Below are positions 42,322 through 50,765 of a stretch of DNA of 64,000 bases, one piece after another; within the stretch, counting starts at the first letter, position 1; every line of letters starts with the position of its first letter. The notes beneath the pieces are model-generated. The model was not told where the DNA came from, did no database searches, and saw only the letters and a list, made by a program, of their open reading frames with translations. Position numbers and translations under genes: made by a program. The stretch comes from Paractinoplanes polyasparticus (GTDB lineage Bacteria > Actinomycetota > Actinomycetes > Mycobacteriales > Micromonosporaceae): assembly GCF_019710575.1 (NCBI RefSeq), contig NZ_JAHWFK010000033.1, forward strand, positions 1 through 64,000, written 5' to 3'.

Positions 42322-43212
42322 TCGTCTGCGAAGAATTCCGCCGAGGCCTGCCCAGGCCGCTGCGCCGAAGCCCACAACCAGGGCTCCGGCGACAATCCAA
42401 TGACCCAGCGTGACCTGGCTGTTGTCACTCACCGGTTGGATGGCTTGCGGCGCCGGCGCCGGCGAGGTCGTCACCGCGGAGGGCTTCGAGGTCGCCTTGA
42501 CGATCGCGGGGGCCGCGCTCGTCGTGGTCTTCGTTTTCGGACGCTTTGCAGCTTTGGTCACGACCGCCGGTTTTCCGGCCGCCGGTGTTCCGGCCGCCGG
42601 AAAGGACAGATCCGAGCACGAGTAGTAGGTGTCGGGCGTGCTCGACGTCTCCCACACGATGTAGAGGAGGTGGCGGCCGGCCCGCTGCGGGAGCTTCGCC
42701 TTCAACTCGTACGCGCCGTCCTCGAGCGCGGGGTCGGTGACCGCCACGAGCGGCTTGCTGCCGAGGTCGGCCCAGGTGAGGCGCCGGCTGGGGTCGTACG
42801 AGGGCTTGGTCAGGAAGACCCGGAACTCGCCGGCGTGCGGGATGGTCGCCCGGTAGCGGATCGTCAGGGTCCGGCCCGCCGTGACCTTGGTGGCCGGGAA
42901 GTCGTTGCGGGGCAGGTCGAGGCCCCGGAACGCGGCCAGGCCGCCGCTGCACAGCTTCCCGTCCGGCACGACCTGGCGATCCTTGCCGTTCACGCCGGCG
43001 ATGCGCAGGTTGTCGAACGTACCGAAGCTACGGCCGTTGGCCTTCCGAGCCGCCTCGCACGCCGCGCTGTCCGTCTCCTGACCGCCCGACGCGCACGCCG
43101 TAGTGCGGCTGATCGGCGTGGTCGGAGATCCGTGCGCCTCGGCCCGGGCCGGCGCGAGCGCGGCGGCGGCGGTCACTGCCAGTGCCGCCGCGGCCAGACG
43201 ATGAATCCTCAC
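42307..43212 (-). CDS. AA10 lytic polysaccharide monooxygenase with C-terminal membrane anchor
   Basis: A 301-residue secreted copper enzyme that oxidatively cleaves chitin or cellulose. The signal peptide ends ARAEA, leaving His27 (HGSPTTPISR) as the new N-terminus; His126 in TIPHAGEFRVFLTK completes the copper histidine brace. Cys pairs (ACASGG, AACEAA, LCSGG, YYSCSD) fit disulfides. After a Pro/Thr/Ala-rich linker (about 205-265) a hydrophobic helix and RRRREN tail would anchor it to the membrane instead of releasing it. GTG start. Confidence 0.9.
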   Translation of the reverse strand: MRIHRLAAAALAVTAAAALAPARAEAHGSPTTPISRTTACASGGQETDSAACEAARKANGRSFGTFDNLRIAGVNGKDRQVVPDGKLCSGGLAAFRGLDLPRNDFPATKVTAGRTLTIRYRATIPHAGEFRVFLTKPSYDPSRRLTWADLGSKPLVAVTDPALEDGAYELKAKLPQRAGRHLLYIVWETSSTPDTYYSCSDLSFPAAGTPAAGKPAVVTKAAKRPKTKTTTSAAPAIVKATSKPSAVTTSPAPAPQAIQPVSDNSQVTLGHWIVAGALVVGFGAAAWAGLGGILRRRRENR

Positions 43213-43322
43213 GTCCGTGCAATACGGATAACTCGCGTGAGTCGTTCAGCACGTCCGCCACCGGGTGTGACGAGCCGTGTGATTGCATGGCGGGGCTCGA
43301 GAAGTCAACGAATGGAGTTCCC

Positions 43323-43691
43323 ATGGACAAGCCCGACGTCGGTCCGATCGAGGGCGCGCCCCCGGCCGACCTGGTGATCGAGGACATCACCGTCGGCGAG
43401 GGGCCCGAGGCGACGCCCGGCCAGAACGTCAGCGTGCACTACGTGGGCGTGGCGCACTCGACCGGTCGCGAGTTCGACGCCTCCTACAACCGTGGCGAGC
43501 CCTTCGCCTTCCCGCTCGGCGGCGGCCGGGTCATCGGCGGCTGGGACCAGGGTGTGGTGGGCATGAAGGTCGGCGGCCGCCGCAAGCTGACCATCCCGCC
43601 GCACCTGGGCTACGGCGCTCAGGGCGCCCCCGGCGTGATCAAGCCGAACGAGACCCTGATCTTCGTGGTCGATCTCCTCGGCGTGCAGTGA
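43323..43691 (+). CDS. FKBP-type peptidyl-prolyl cis-trans isomerase
   Basis: A 122-residue single-domain FKBP. Active-site residues are visible in VSVHYVGVAHSTGREFDASY, FAFPLGGGRVIGGWDQGVVG, MKVGGRRKLTIPPHLGYGAQ and ETLIFVVDLL. It catalyses proline isomerisation during protein folding and is probably cytoplasmic, as there is no signal peptide. GGAG lies six bases before the ATG. Followed by the hairpin repeat array. Confidence 0.94.
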   Translation: MDKPDVGPIEGAPPADLVIEDITVGEGPEATPGQNVSVHYVGVAHSTGREFDASYNRGEPFAFPLGGGRVIGGWDQGVVGMKVGGRRKLTIPPHLGYGAQGAPGVIKPNETLIFVVDLLGVQ

Positions 43692-43712
43692 CCCGCTTCC
43701 CATAAGCGCGTG

Positions 43713-43829
43713 ACCTGCGCCGCGGCGCTGCTTTCGGGCAGCGCCACAGTGCGACCTGCGCCGCGGCGCTGCTTTCGGGCAGCGCCACAGTGCGACCTGC
43801 GCCGCGGCGCTGCTTTCGGGCAGCGCCGC
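43713..43829. repeat. Three tandem 41-bp repeats, each a hairpin, between convergent genes
   Basis: A 41-bp unit recurs with starts at 43713, 43754 and 43795 (the last incomplete). Each unit contains GGCGCTGC-TTTCGG-GCAGCGCC, a perfect 8-bp stem with a six-base loop. The array lies between the ends of the FKBP gene and the ECF sigma factor gene and would form three consecutive stem-loops in either transcript, so it probably acts as a bidirectional terminator or 3' stabiliser. Confidence 0.9.
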
Positions 43830-43868
43830 GGTACGCGGCCTTCCGTCGCGGAATCCGCGGCCCGGCCA

Positions 43869-44486
43869 CTACGGTCCGAGCAGCCGTTCCAGCTCGGCCA
43901 GATTCCCCGTACGCGCCGCAGCCAGCACGACCCGGACGAGCAGGCGATGCTCGGCCTCGTCGACCGGCCGCTGCCGGTCGGAGCCCAGCCCCTCGTGCGC
44001 CCGCCGCACCAGCTGCCGCGCGCTGTCCCCGCTGACCCCCAGGATCTCGGCGATCCGCTGGTACGGATAGTCGAAAGCCTTGCGCAGCAGGTAGGCCGCC
44101 CGCTCGGCCGCAGTCATCTTCTGCAGCATCAGCCGCACCGCGCCGTCGAGCGCGTCGTGCCGCTCGACCGTCACCGCCGGGTCGTCCCCCCGGTCGACCG
44201 GCTCGGGCAGCCACGGCCCGGCCGCCGTCTCCCGCCGCTTCCGCGCCGACTGCGCGACGTTGATCGCCAGCCGCGTCGTCGTGGTCGCCAGGAAGGCGGG
44301 CGCGTTGACAACCCCCGACCGGTCCTCGCGCCGCCAGCGCAGCCACGCTTCCTGCACCACGTCCTGCGCCTCCCCCGGATCCCCCAGCACCCGCAGGGCC
44401 AACGCCATGAGCCGCGGCCGCACCGCGACAAACTCCTCCGCCTCGCCCGCGCTTCCCTCGCGCGGCCCCACCAGCAACACGCTCAC
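43869..44486 (-). CDS. ECF sigma factor with truncated C-terminal extension
   Basis: A 205-residue ECF sigma factor. Region 2 includes VRPRLMALALRVLGDPGEAQ and DVVQEAWLRWRR. Region 4 is RIAEILGVSGDSARQLVRRA. The sequence resembles the SigJ/ECF41 type, whose members carry a SnoaL-like domain after region 4 that controls activity. Here the protein stops at RTGNLAELERLLGP, where that domain would begin. GTG start. No anti-sigma gene is adjacent. Confidence 0.85.
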   Translation of the reverse strand: MSVLLVGPREGSAGEAEEFVAVRPRLMALALRVLGDPGEAQDVVQEAWLRWRREDRSGVVNAPAFLATTTTRLAINVAQSARKRRETAAGPWLPEPVDRGDDPAVTVERHDALDGAVRLMLQKMTAAERAAYLLRKAFDYPYQRIAEILGVSGDSARQLVRRAHEGLGSDRQRPVDEAEHRLLVRVVLAAARTGNLAELERLLGP

Positions 44487-44644
44487 GGTTCCGGCTCCGT
44501 TCCCCCACGGACACCCACCGATGCCCTGAGATCACCGTCGCCCGCCACCCACTGGCCTCGCGCCCCGGAAACCGCGTGGCCACCCCGTGGTCCGTAGCCC
44601 CGGGCTAAGCGAGGGTGCGGCCGTAGCGGTAGAGCGCGGTCATT

Positions 44645-45145
44645 TCAGTGGGACAGGTGGGCGTACATGATGTGCAGGCCCACGCGGCCCTGGATGGGGT
44701 GGGCGAAGGCGCCGGGGACGGTGCCGACGATGGTGAAGCCCTCGCGGAGGTAGAGGTTGACGGCTGTCCGGTTGGACTCGGCGACGGCGTTGAACTGCAT
44801 GCCCGCGTACTTGTTGCGGCGGGCCCATTCGAGCGCGTAGCGCAGCAGCGCGGTGCCGACGCCGCGGCCTCGGCTGACGGGCGCGACCATGAAGCTGGCC
44901 GTGGCCACGTGGGCGCCGGGGCCGGGCTTGTTCGTTCCGACCTTGGCCGTGCCCAGCACCTCGTCGCCGTCGAGGGCGACCACCGTCTCGCCCGGAGGGG
45001 ACTCGAGCCAGGTCGCGCGGGCTTCGCGTTCGGTCATCGCCGGGTCGTAGGTGAACGTGTCGGCCGCACGGACCACGGACCGGACGATCTCCCACACCTG
45101 GGGCCAGTCGGACTCGGTGAACTGCCGGATCTGCACGATGCGCAC
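44645..45145 (-). CDS. GNAT family N-acetyltransferase
   Basis: A 166-residue acetyltransferase. Motif A is SFMVAPVSRGRGVGTALLRY and motif B is MQFNAVAESNRTAVNLYLRE then GFTIVGTVPGAF. It resembles L-amino-acid (phosphinothricin-like) acetyltransferases of the YncA group. The GTG start lies five bases after the serine hydrolase stop, so the two form an operon. Substrate unknown. Confidence 0.88.
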   Translation of the reverse strand: MRIVQIRQFTESDWPQVWEIVRSVVRAADTFTYDPAMTEREARATWLESPPGETVVALDGDEVLGTAKVGTNKPGPGAHVATASFMVAPVSRGRGVGTALLRYALEWARRNKYAGMQFNAVAESNRTAVNLYLREGFTIVGTVPGAFAHPIQGRVGLHIMYAHLSH

Positions 45146-45150
45146 GTTAC

Positions 45151-46053
45151 TCAGTCTTCCCCCATCGCGGTGAGCAGTTCGAGGGCGGGGCGGTCCATCA
45201 GGCGGGCCGTGTTGGTCAGCGCCACCACGGCCACGCCGCGCGCCGGTTCCAGGCCCGCGAACGAGCAGAAGCCGCCGGTGCCGCCGTTGTGCCACAGCTG
45301 CTCACGACCGCCGGGGAGGCGCCGGCCCATCCAGCCGAGATGCACCCACGCGTACGGGTTGATGTCGTGCCGCACCGAGCGGGCGAACCGGATGGCCTCG
45401 TCCTCGGCGGCGAGCTGGGCGCGCAGGAACGTCACCAGGTCGGCGGCGGTCGAGCGCAGCCCGCCGGCCCCGGCCAGGTCGGCCAGGTGCCACGGCGGTA
45501 CGGGCTTGCCACGAGCGTTGTGCCCCTGGATCGGCGTCACGCTGAAACCGGTGGACTTCAGGCCGGGCGGCCGCAGCAGGTCGTCGTACCCGAGGCCGGT
45601 CCGCCGGGACAGGGCCAGACCGAGCAGCCCGGCGCCGAAGTTCGAGTAGCGGAAGCGAGGGGCCTTCAATCGCGTACGCCGGAGGGCCGCCTCGAGGAAG
45701 CCGGCATCACAACGGGCGTACGGGTCGGGCTGTCCGGGGTTGAGCAGCGCCGGCAGCAGCATGCCCGTCGGCAGGCGGGGCAGCCCGGACGTGTGCGTGG
45801 CCAACTCTTGGAGCCGGATCCGGGGCGGCGCGGACGGAAGCAGATCGGCCAGCGGCTCGTCGAGCCCGACGACCCCGTCGAGGGTCAGGCGGCTCAGGGC
45901 CAGCGCCGTGAACACCTTGGTGAGCGAGCCGATCTCGTAAACCGCGTCCGCGTCGCCGGCGATCTCCACGGTGTCCCCGGCGATCGCGGCCACCACCACC
46001 CGGTCCCGTTTCTGCCCGAGCAGCGACGCCGTCCGTTCCAAGCGATCCCTCAT
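45151..46053 (-). CDS. Serine hydrolase of the beta-lactamase/DD-peptidase superfamily
   Basis: A 300-residue class C-like hydrolase. The nucleophile is in EIGSLTKVFTAL (SxxK), the tyrosine motif in RYSNFGAGLL (YxN) and the third motif in HNGGTGGF (HxG). No signal peptide is visible, so it is probably cytoplasmic and more likely an esterase or peptidase than a resistance lactamase. It is operonic with the acetyltransferase downstream. Confidence 0.88.
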   Translation of the reverse strand: MRDRLERTASLLGQKRDRVVVAAIAGDTVEIAGDADAVYEIGSLTKVFTALALSRLTLDGVVGLDEPLADLLPSAPPRIRLQELATHTSGLPRLPTGMLLPALLNPGQPDPYARCDAGFLEAALRRTRLKAPRFRYSNFGAGLLGLALSRRTGLGYDDLLRPPGLKSTGFSVTPIQGHNARGKPVPPWHLADLAGAGGLRSTAADLVTFLRAQLAAEDEAIRFARSVRHDINPYAWVHLGWMGRRLPGGREQLWHNGGTGGFCSFAGLEPARGVAVVALTNTARLMDRPALELLTAMGED

Positions 46054-46103
46054 GGGGTCATGTTCTCAGCGCCCTGTCAGCGGCCAGGGCCGAGGATCCG
46101 GTC

Positions 46104-46964
46104 ATGACAGCCGCCACCCTCGTGGTCGCCGTGTCGCGGCCCTGGTTCTGGCCCGTGTCGTGGGTGCCCGCCTATCTGGGCACGGTGCTGGCCGACGGGC
46201 GATGGCTCCCCGCCGACCTGCCCCGCGCGCTGGTCGCGTTGCTGGTGCTGGGCCCGCTGGTCTGGGGCGCCGTGCTCGCTCAGAACGACCTCCACGACCT
46301 GGCCAGCGACCGCGCCAACCCCCGCAAGGCGACAGCGCCCCTGGTCACCGGAGCCGTCAACGAAACCACGCTGCGGTCCTGGTACCGCCGGATCGCCCTG
46401 GCGTGCCTGGTCGCGGCGCTGTTGGTAGGCCCGCTGTTCGTACTGGGCGTGGCCGGCGTGCTGCTGCTGGGCTGGGCGTACAGCGCTCCCCCACTACGCC
46501 TGAAGACCCGCCCGGGCTGGGACGTCACCGTGAACGCGCTGGTCGTCGGCGTCGTCTCCCCGGCCGCGGGCTGGTCGATCACCCGCGACCCGTGGGACTT
46601 CCCCTGGCAGTTCGGCCTGATCGGCCTGCTCTTCGCGGCCGCCCTCTACGTGCCGACCACGGTCACCGACCTGCCGGCCGACGAGGGCGCCGGTGACAAC
46701 ACCTTCGCCGTACGCTTCGGAGCCCGCGCCGCTTACGTCACCGGCCTCACGCTGTGGGCCGCCGCGCTGGTGCTCTGCGTGGCCTGCGCCGCCGCCGACG
46801 TGGTCGTCCCCCGCTCGACCCTGACCGGTCAGCTCGTGACGATCCCCGTGCTGCTCACCGCGTACGCGATCCTGACCCGCCGACCCTCGATCCCCCGCCT
46901 GGCCGTCCTGTCCCTGTTCTTCGCCATCCCGACCGTCGGCTACGCCCTCGCGATCGTCGGCTGA
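46104..46964 (+). CDS. UbiA family prenyltransferase
   Basis: A 286-residue membrane prenyltransferase with eight to nine hydrophobic helices. The two Asp-rich metal/diphosphate motifs are NDLHDLASDRANPRK (first) and DLPADEGAGDNTFAVRFG (second). The family attaches isoprenoids to aromatic or lipid acceptors (quinones, chlorophyll, archaeol-like lipids). No pathway neighbour identifies the acceptor. ATG 46104. Confidence 0.9.
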   Translation: MTAATLVVAVSRPWFWPVSWVPAYLGTVLADGRWLPADLPRALVALLVLGPLVWGAVLAQNDLHDLASDRANPRKATAPLVTGAVNETTLRSWYRRIALACLVAALLVGPLFVLGVAGVLLLGWAYSAPPLRLKTRPGWDVTVNALVVGVVSPAAGWSITRDPWDFPWQFGLIGLLFAAALYVPTTVTDLPADEGAGDNTFAVRFGARAAYVTGLTLWAAALVLCVACAAADVVVPRSTLTGQLVTIPVLLTAYAILTRRPSIPRLAVLSLFFAIPTVGYALAIVG

Positions 46965-46982
46965 GGCCCCTGGGAACAGATG

Positions 46983-47013
46983 GGTGGCCGGTCCCGGCAA
47001 TGGACCGGCCACC
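46983..47013. terminator. Bidirectional terminator hairpin
   Basis: GGTGGCCGGTC (46983-46993) pairs perfectly with GACCGGCCACC (47003-47013) around nine bases, followed by TTT. It separates the UbiA gene from the convergent ABC transporter operon. Confidence 0.75.
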
Positions 47014-47039
47014 TTTCATCGGGGGCGGAGTTGACGCTC

Positions 47040-47924
47040 TTACTTCACCGAGCCCAGGGACAGCCCCTGCACCAGCTTGTCCTGGGCGGCGAAACCGGCG
47101 ACCAGGACGGGCAGGCTGACCACGAAGGCGGCCGCGCAGAGCTGGGCCAGGAACAGGCCCTGGCTGGTGACGAAGCTGGTCAGGAAGACGGGGGCCGTCT
47201 CCGCGACCGTGGCCGTGAGCACGCGGGCGAACAGGAGCTCGTTCCAGCTGAAGATGAAGCAGATCAGCGCGGTGGCGGCGATGCCGGGGGTGACGACGGG
47301 AGCGATGACCGAGCGCAGGGTCTTGGTCAGGTTGGCCCCGTCCATCTGGGCGGCCTCGAGCATCTCGACGGGCACCTCGGACAGGAACGAGCGCATCATC
47401 CACACGGCGATGGGCAGGTTCATCGAGGTGTAGAAGAGGATGAGCAGCCAGATGTTGTCGAGCAGGCCGGTGTTCTGGGCGAACAGGTACAACGGCAGCA
47501 GGCCCGCCACGACCGGGAGCATCTTGGTGGACAGGAAGAAGAACAGGACGTCGGTCCACTTCTTGACCGGCTTGATGCTCAGCGCGTAGGCGGCGGGCAG
47601 CGACAGCAGCAGCACGATCAGGGTCGAGATGACGCTCGCGGTCAACGAGTTGAGCAGCGGCGGCCACGGGCTGGCGCCTCCGGAGAAGAACTCGCGGTAG
47701 CCCTCCAGGGTCAGCGGGGCGAAGACCGAGGGCGGGTTGGTGGCCGCGTTGGCCTCGGAGTGGAACGAGGTCAGGACCATCCAGACGACGGGCAGCACGA
47801 ACAGGATGCCGACGATCCAGGCGAGCAGGGACAGCCAGACGTTCGCGCCCTCGCGGCGCTTCTTGACCGGGCGGCCGCGTTCGTCGTGGGCGGCCGGAAC
47901 CGGTGCGGTGTCGGTGATGCTCAT
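47040..47924 (-). CDS. Carbohydrate/polyol ABC transporter permease (MalG type)
   Basis: A 294-residue inner membrane subunit with six helices. The EAA loop is VEMLEAAQMDGANLTKTLRS, and the end (AAQDKLVQGLSLGSVK) is typical for sorbitol/mannitol SmoG-type permeases. The ATG overlaps the stop of the partner permease (ATGA). No ATP-binding subunit is encoded here, so a shared MsiK-type ATPase is likely. Confidence 0.93.
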   Translation of the reverse strand: MSITDTAPVPAAHDERGRPVKKRREGANVWLSLLAWIVGILFVLPVVWMVLTSFHSEANAATNPPSVFAPLTLEGYREFFSGGASPWPPLLNSLTASVISTLIVLLLSLPAAYALSIKPVKKWTDVLFFFLSTKMLPVVAGLLPLYLFAQNTGLLDNIWLLILFYTSMNLPIAVWMMRSFLSEVPVEMLEAAQMDGANLTKTLRSVIAPVVTPGIAATALICFIFSWNELLFARVLTATVAETAPVFLTSFVTSQGLFLAQLCAAAFVVSLPVLVAGFAAQDKLVQGLSLGSVK

Positions 47925-48880
47925 CGGCCGGCCTCCTGCTTGAAGAGCGACGAGACCGTACGCAGGGCGAACGTCGCGATGATGATGGTGCCGATCACGA
48001 CCACCACGGCGGCCGCGGACGCCCGCCCGTAGTCGTGGGCCTGATAGAAGATCTGGTAGATCGTGTACGGCAGGTTCGCCGTGCCGAGGCCGCCGGACGT
48101 GATCGTGAAGACCGCGTCGAAGTTCTGCACGATGTAGATCGAGCCGAGCAGCGCGCCCAGTTCGAGGTACTGCCGCAGGTGCGGCAGCGTCATGCTGCGG
48201 AAGATCTGCCAGTTGTTGGCGCCGTCGATGCGCGCCGCCTCGATCACGTCGAGCGGGCGGCCCTGCAGACCGGCCAGCAGGATCAGCATCATGAACGGCG
48301 TCCACTGCCAGACCAGCGAGAAGATCACCGCCCACAGCGGCATGTTGCTGATCCAGTCGGGCTGCGGCGGGTTGTCCGAGCCGAACAGGCCCCAGATCCA
48401 GGTGAGCGCGCCGTTGAACAGGCCGTATTCGGGGTTGTAGAGGGCGTGCTTCCAGATCAGCGCCGCGGCCACCGGCACGACCAGGAACGGCGCGATCATC
48501 ATGGTGCGCACCGCGCCGCGGCCGCGGAACTTGCGGTCGAGCAGAAGAGCGATCCCGAGCCCGAGAACGAGGCTGATCAGCACGACGCCCGCGGTGAGCA
48601 GGATCGTCGTCCACACCGCGTCGCGCATGTTGACGTCGGTGAAGACCCGCACGAAGTTGTCGAACCCGGCGAAGCCGCGCTCGGAAGGGTAGTAAGCGTT
48701 CCAGTCCATGAACGAGATGACCAGGGTGGCCAGGAAGGGCAGTTGGGTCACCACGATCATGAAGATGAGCGCGGGCAGCAGCGGGGCGCGGCGGGCCCAG
48801 GCGGATGCCCGCCGGGCGGCTCCCGGCGCCGGTTGGGGAGCGTCAGTCTGCGTCCCGGCCTGTTCGGCGACCGATGTCAT
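47921..48880 (-). CDS. Carbohydrate/polyol ABC transporter permease (MalF type)
   Basis: A 319-residue inner membrane subunit. Six helices follow an Ala/Arg-rich N-terminus. The EAA loop is LDVIEAARIDGANNWQIFRS. Sequence features (FMDWNAYYPSERGFAGFDNF and IVQNFDAVFTITSGG) resemble SmoF-type polyol permeases. It pairs with the MalG-type subunit and is served by the lipoprotein upstream. Confidence 0.92.
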   Translation of the reverse strand: MTSVAEQAGTQTDAPQPAPGAARRASAWARRAPLLPALIFMIVVTQLPFLATLVISFMDWNAYYPSERGFAGFDNFVRVFTDVNMRDAVWTTILLTAGVVLISLVLGLGIALLLDRKFRGRGAVRTMMIAPFLVVPVAAALIWKHALYNPEYGLFNGALTWIWGLFGSDNPPQPDWISNMPLWAVIFSLVWQWTPFMMLILLAGLQGRPLDVIEAARIDGANNWQIFRSMTLPHLRQYLELGALLGSIYIVQNFDAVFTITSGGLGTANLPYTIYQIFYQAHDYGRASAAAVVVVIGTIIIATFALRTVSSLFKQEAGR

Positions 48881-48950
48881 CCTGGGCCTCCCGTGGCATG
48901 CCTTCCTGGCCCTACAGGCGCTTCGCTGACTCCGGTGCAGTCAGTCATGC

Positions 48951-50315
48951 CTAGCCCTCCTCGCGGGACTGGTAGCGCTCGGCGACGTCCTCGGCCAGGC
49001 GCTGGCCGCGTTCCAGGGCTTCGTCGACGCTCATCTGGCCGGCGATCGCCGAGCTCACGTACTGCGACACCTGGGTGCCGAGGTCGGTGAACTCGGGGAT
49101 GTCGATGAACTGGATGCCGATGGCAGGCCGGGGCTGCACGCCGGGGTCGCGCGGGTCGGCGGCCTCGATCGCGGCCCGGGTGGGCTCGGCGAACGACGAC
49201 GCGACACTGAGGTAGTCCTCGTTCTCGTACGTCGAGGCCCGCTTGCCGGCCGGCACGCTGGACCAGCCGACCTGCTGGCCGACCAGCTCCTCGTACTGCT
49301 TGCTGGACGCCCACGAGATGAACTTCCAGGCGTTGTCCTTGTTGTCGCTGGCCTGCTGGATGCTCCAGGACCACGCGTACAGCCAGCCCGAGCTGTCGGT
49401 CTTCACGACGGGCGCCGGGGCGTACCCGATCTTGCCCTTGACCGGCGAGTCGTCGGCCTCGAGCGAGCCCGCGGCGCTGGTCGCGTCGTACCACATCGCC
49501 ACGTTGCCCTGGATGAGGTTGTTCAGGCACTCGGTGAAGCCGGCCTGCGGGGCGCCGTTCTCGCCGTGCGAACGCACCAGGTCGACGTAGAACTTGGTGG
49601 CCTCGGTGAACTCCGGGCCGTCCACCTTGGGCGTCCAGTCCTGCTCGAACCAGGTGCCGCCGAAGGTGTTCACGACCGTGGTGAGCGGCGCGAAGATCTG
49701 GCCCCAGCCGGGCTGTCCGCGCAGGCAGATGCCGCGCATGCCGGGCTGTTTGTTGTCGACCTGGGCGGCGATGTCGGCGACCTGCTGCCAGGTGGGCTTC
49801 TCGGGCATCCGGACGTTGTTCGACTCCAGCACGTCCTTGCGGTACATCAGGAACGACGACTCACCGTAGAACGGCTCGCCGTAGAGCTTGCCGTCGTCGG
49901 CGGTCAGCGACTGGGTCATCGGGGCGAGGATGTCGCCCTGGTCGAACTGCTGATCGGCGGCGACGTAGTCGTCCAGCGGCGCGATCCACTTCGACTTGGC
50001 GTAGATGGGGATCTCGAAGTTGCTGAGCGAGGCGACGTCGTACTGCCCGGCCTGGCTGGAGAACTCCTGGCTGATCTTGTCCCGGACGTCGTTCTCCGGC
50101 AGCACCGTGAAGTTGACGTTGATGCCGGTCTGTCTGGTGAAGTTGTCCGCGGTGAGCCGCTGCAGATCGATCATCTGCGGGTTGTTGACCATCAGGACGT
50201 TGATGCTGTTCGGTCCGCCACCCCCCGGCCCGCCGCCCCAGCCGGCGCACCCGGTGAGGGTGAGCACGAGTGCGGTGGCGGCGGCGAGCGCGGCGCGCAT
50301 GTGCCTGCGTGACAT
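48951..50315 (-). CDS. Polyol/sugar-binding lipoprotein of an ABC transporter (SmoE-like)
   Basis: A 454-residue solute-binding lipoprotein. The signal peptide ends at the lipobox LTLTGC (Cys23) followed by a Gly-rich linker. The mature start NSINVLMVNNPQMIDLQRLT, then INVNFTVLPENDVRDKISQE, is close to the sorbitol/mannitol-binding SmoE group, so a polyol is the likely ligand. Other motifs are LYGEPFYGESSFLMYRKDVL and NLIQGNVAMWYDAT. First gene of the importer operon, with 70 bases before the MalF gene. Confidence 0.92.
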   Translation of the reverse strand: MSRRHMRAALAAATALVLTLTGCAGWGGGPGGGGPNSINVLMVNNPQMIDLQRLTADNFTRQTGINVNFTVLPENDVRDKISQEFSSQAGQYDVASLSNFEIPIYAKSKWIAPLDDYVAADQQFDQGDILAPMTQSLTADDGKLYGEPFYGESSFLMYRKDVLESNNVRMPEKPTWQQVADIAAQVDNKQPGMRGICLRGQPGWGQIFAPLTTVVNTFGGTWFEQDWTPKVDGPEFTEATKFYVDLVRSHGENGAPQAGFTECLNNLIQGNVAMWYDATSAAGSLEADDSPVKGKIGYAPAPVVKTDSSGWLYAWSWSIQQASDNKDNAWKFISWASSKQYEELVGQQVGWSSVPAGKRASTYENEDYLSVASSFAEPTRAAIEAADPRDPGVQPRPAIGIQFIDIPEFTDLGTQVSQYVSSAIAGQMSVDEALERGQRLAEDVAERYQSREEG

Positions 50316-50472
50316 GGGGCCTCCCCAGCGAGGCTTGCTGGTCCAGCGGCACTACCCATGCTGTGACGCCGGTAACATCCGGGCCTCAGTACATGCCTGA
50401 GATCGACAGGATGTCAACCATTCGTCACGGTGGGTGGGACATACGGGCATCGATGATCCGGCGGCGACCGTC

Positions 50473-50685
50473 CTAATCGGCAACGACCCGGGCCTGGTTG
50501 CCGAGAACCTCGACGACATCGCCGGGGTGCAACTGGCGTCCGCGACGGGTGTCCACCTCGCCGTTGACCGAAACGTCCCCGGACGCGATGAGGACCTTGC
50601 CCTCGCCGCCCGTGTCGATGAGGTCGGCCAGCTTGAGGAACTGTCCGAGTCTGATCATGTCGCCGTCGATCGGCACGTCACGCAT
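50473..50685 (-). CDS. Small S4-domain RNA-binding protein (YbcJ-like)
   Basis: A 70-residue protein that is essentially one S4 domain: IRLGQFLKLADLIDTGGEGK, VLIASGDVSVNGEVDTRRGR and QLHPGDVVEV. YbcJ-type proteins bind structured RNA, possibly on ribosomes. GGCGGG precedes the ATG at 50685. It lies upstream of the polyol importer on the same strand but 157 bases away, so linkage is doubtful. Confidence 0.9.
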   Translation of the reverse strand: MRDVPIDGDMIRLGQFLKLADLIDTGGEGKVLIASGDVSVNGEVDTRRGRQLHPGDVVEVLGNQARVVAD

Positions 50686-50765
50686 CCCGCCATCATCCGG
50701 CAACCGGCCGGAAAGATTTCCGCGGGGCTTTGAACCTTTGCCGCTTGTGATCCGAACTACCCCCC

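Noticed and set aside
44605-44643. Twelve-codon frame starting MTALYRYGRTLA just after the acetyltransferase stop
   Set aside because: Too short, no ribosome binding site of its own and no recognisable relationship; probably chance.
45151-46053. Serine hydrolase as an antibiotic-resistance beta-lactamase
   Set aside because: No signal peptide, and motif spacing fits the broad esterase/DD-peptidase group; it is paired with an acetyltransferase rather than a resistance regulator.
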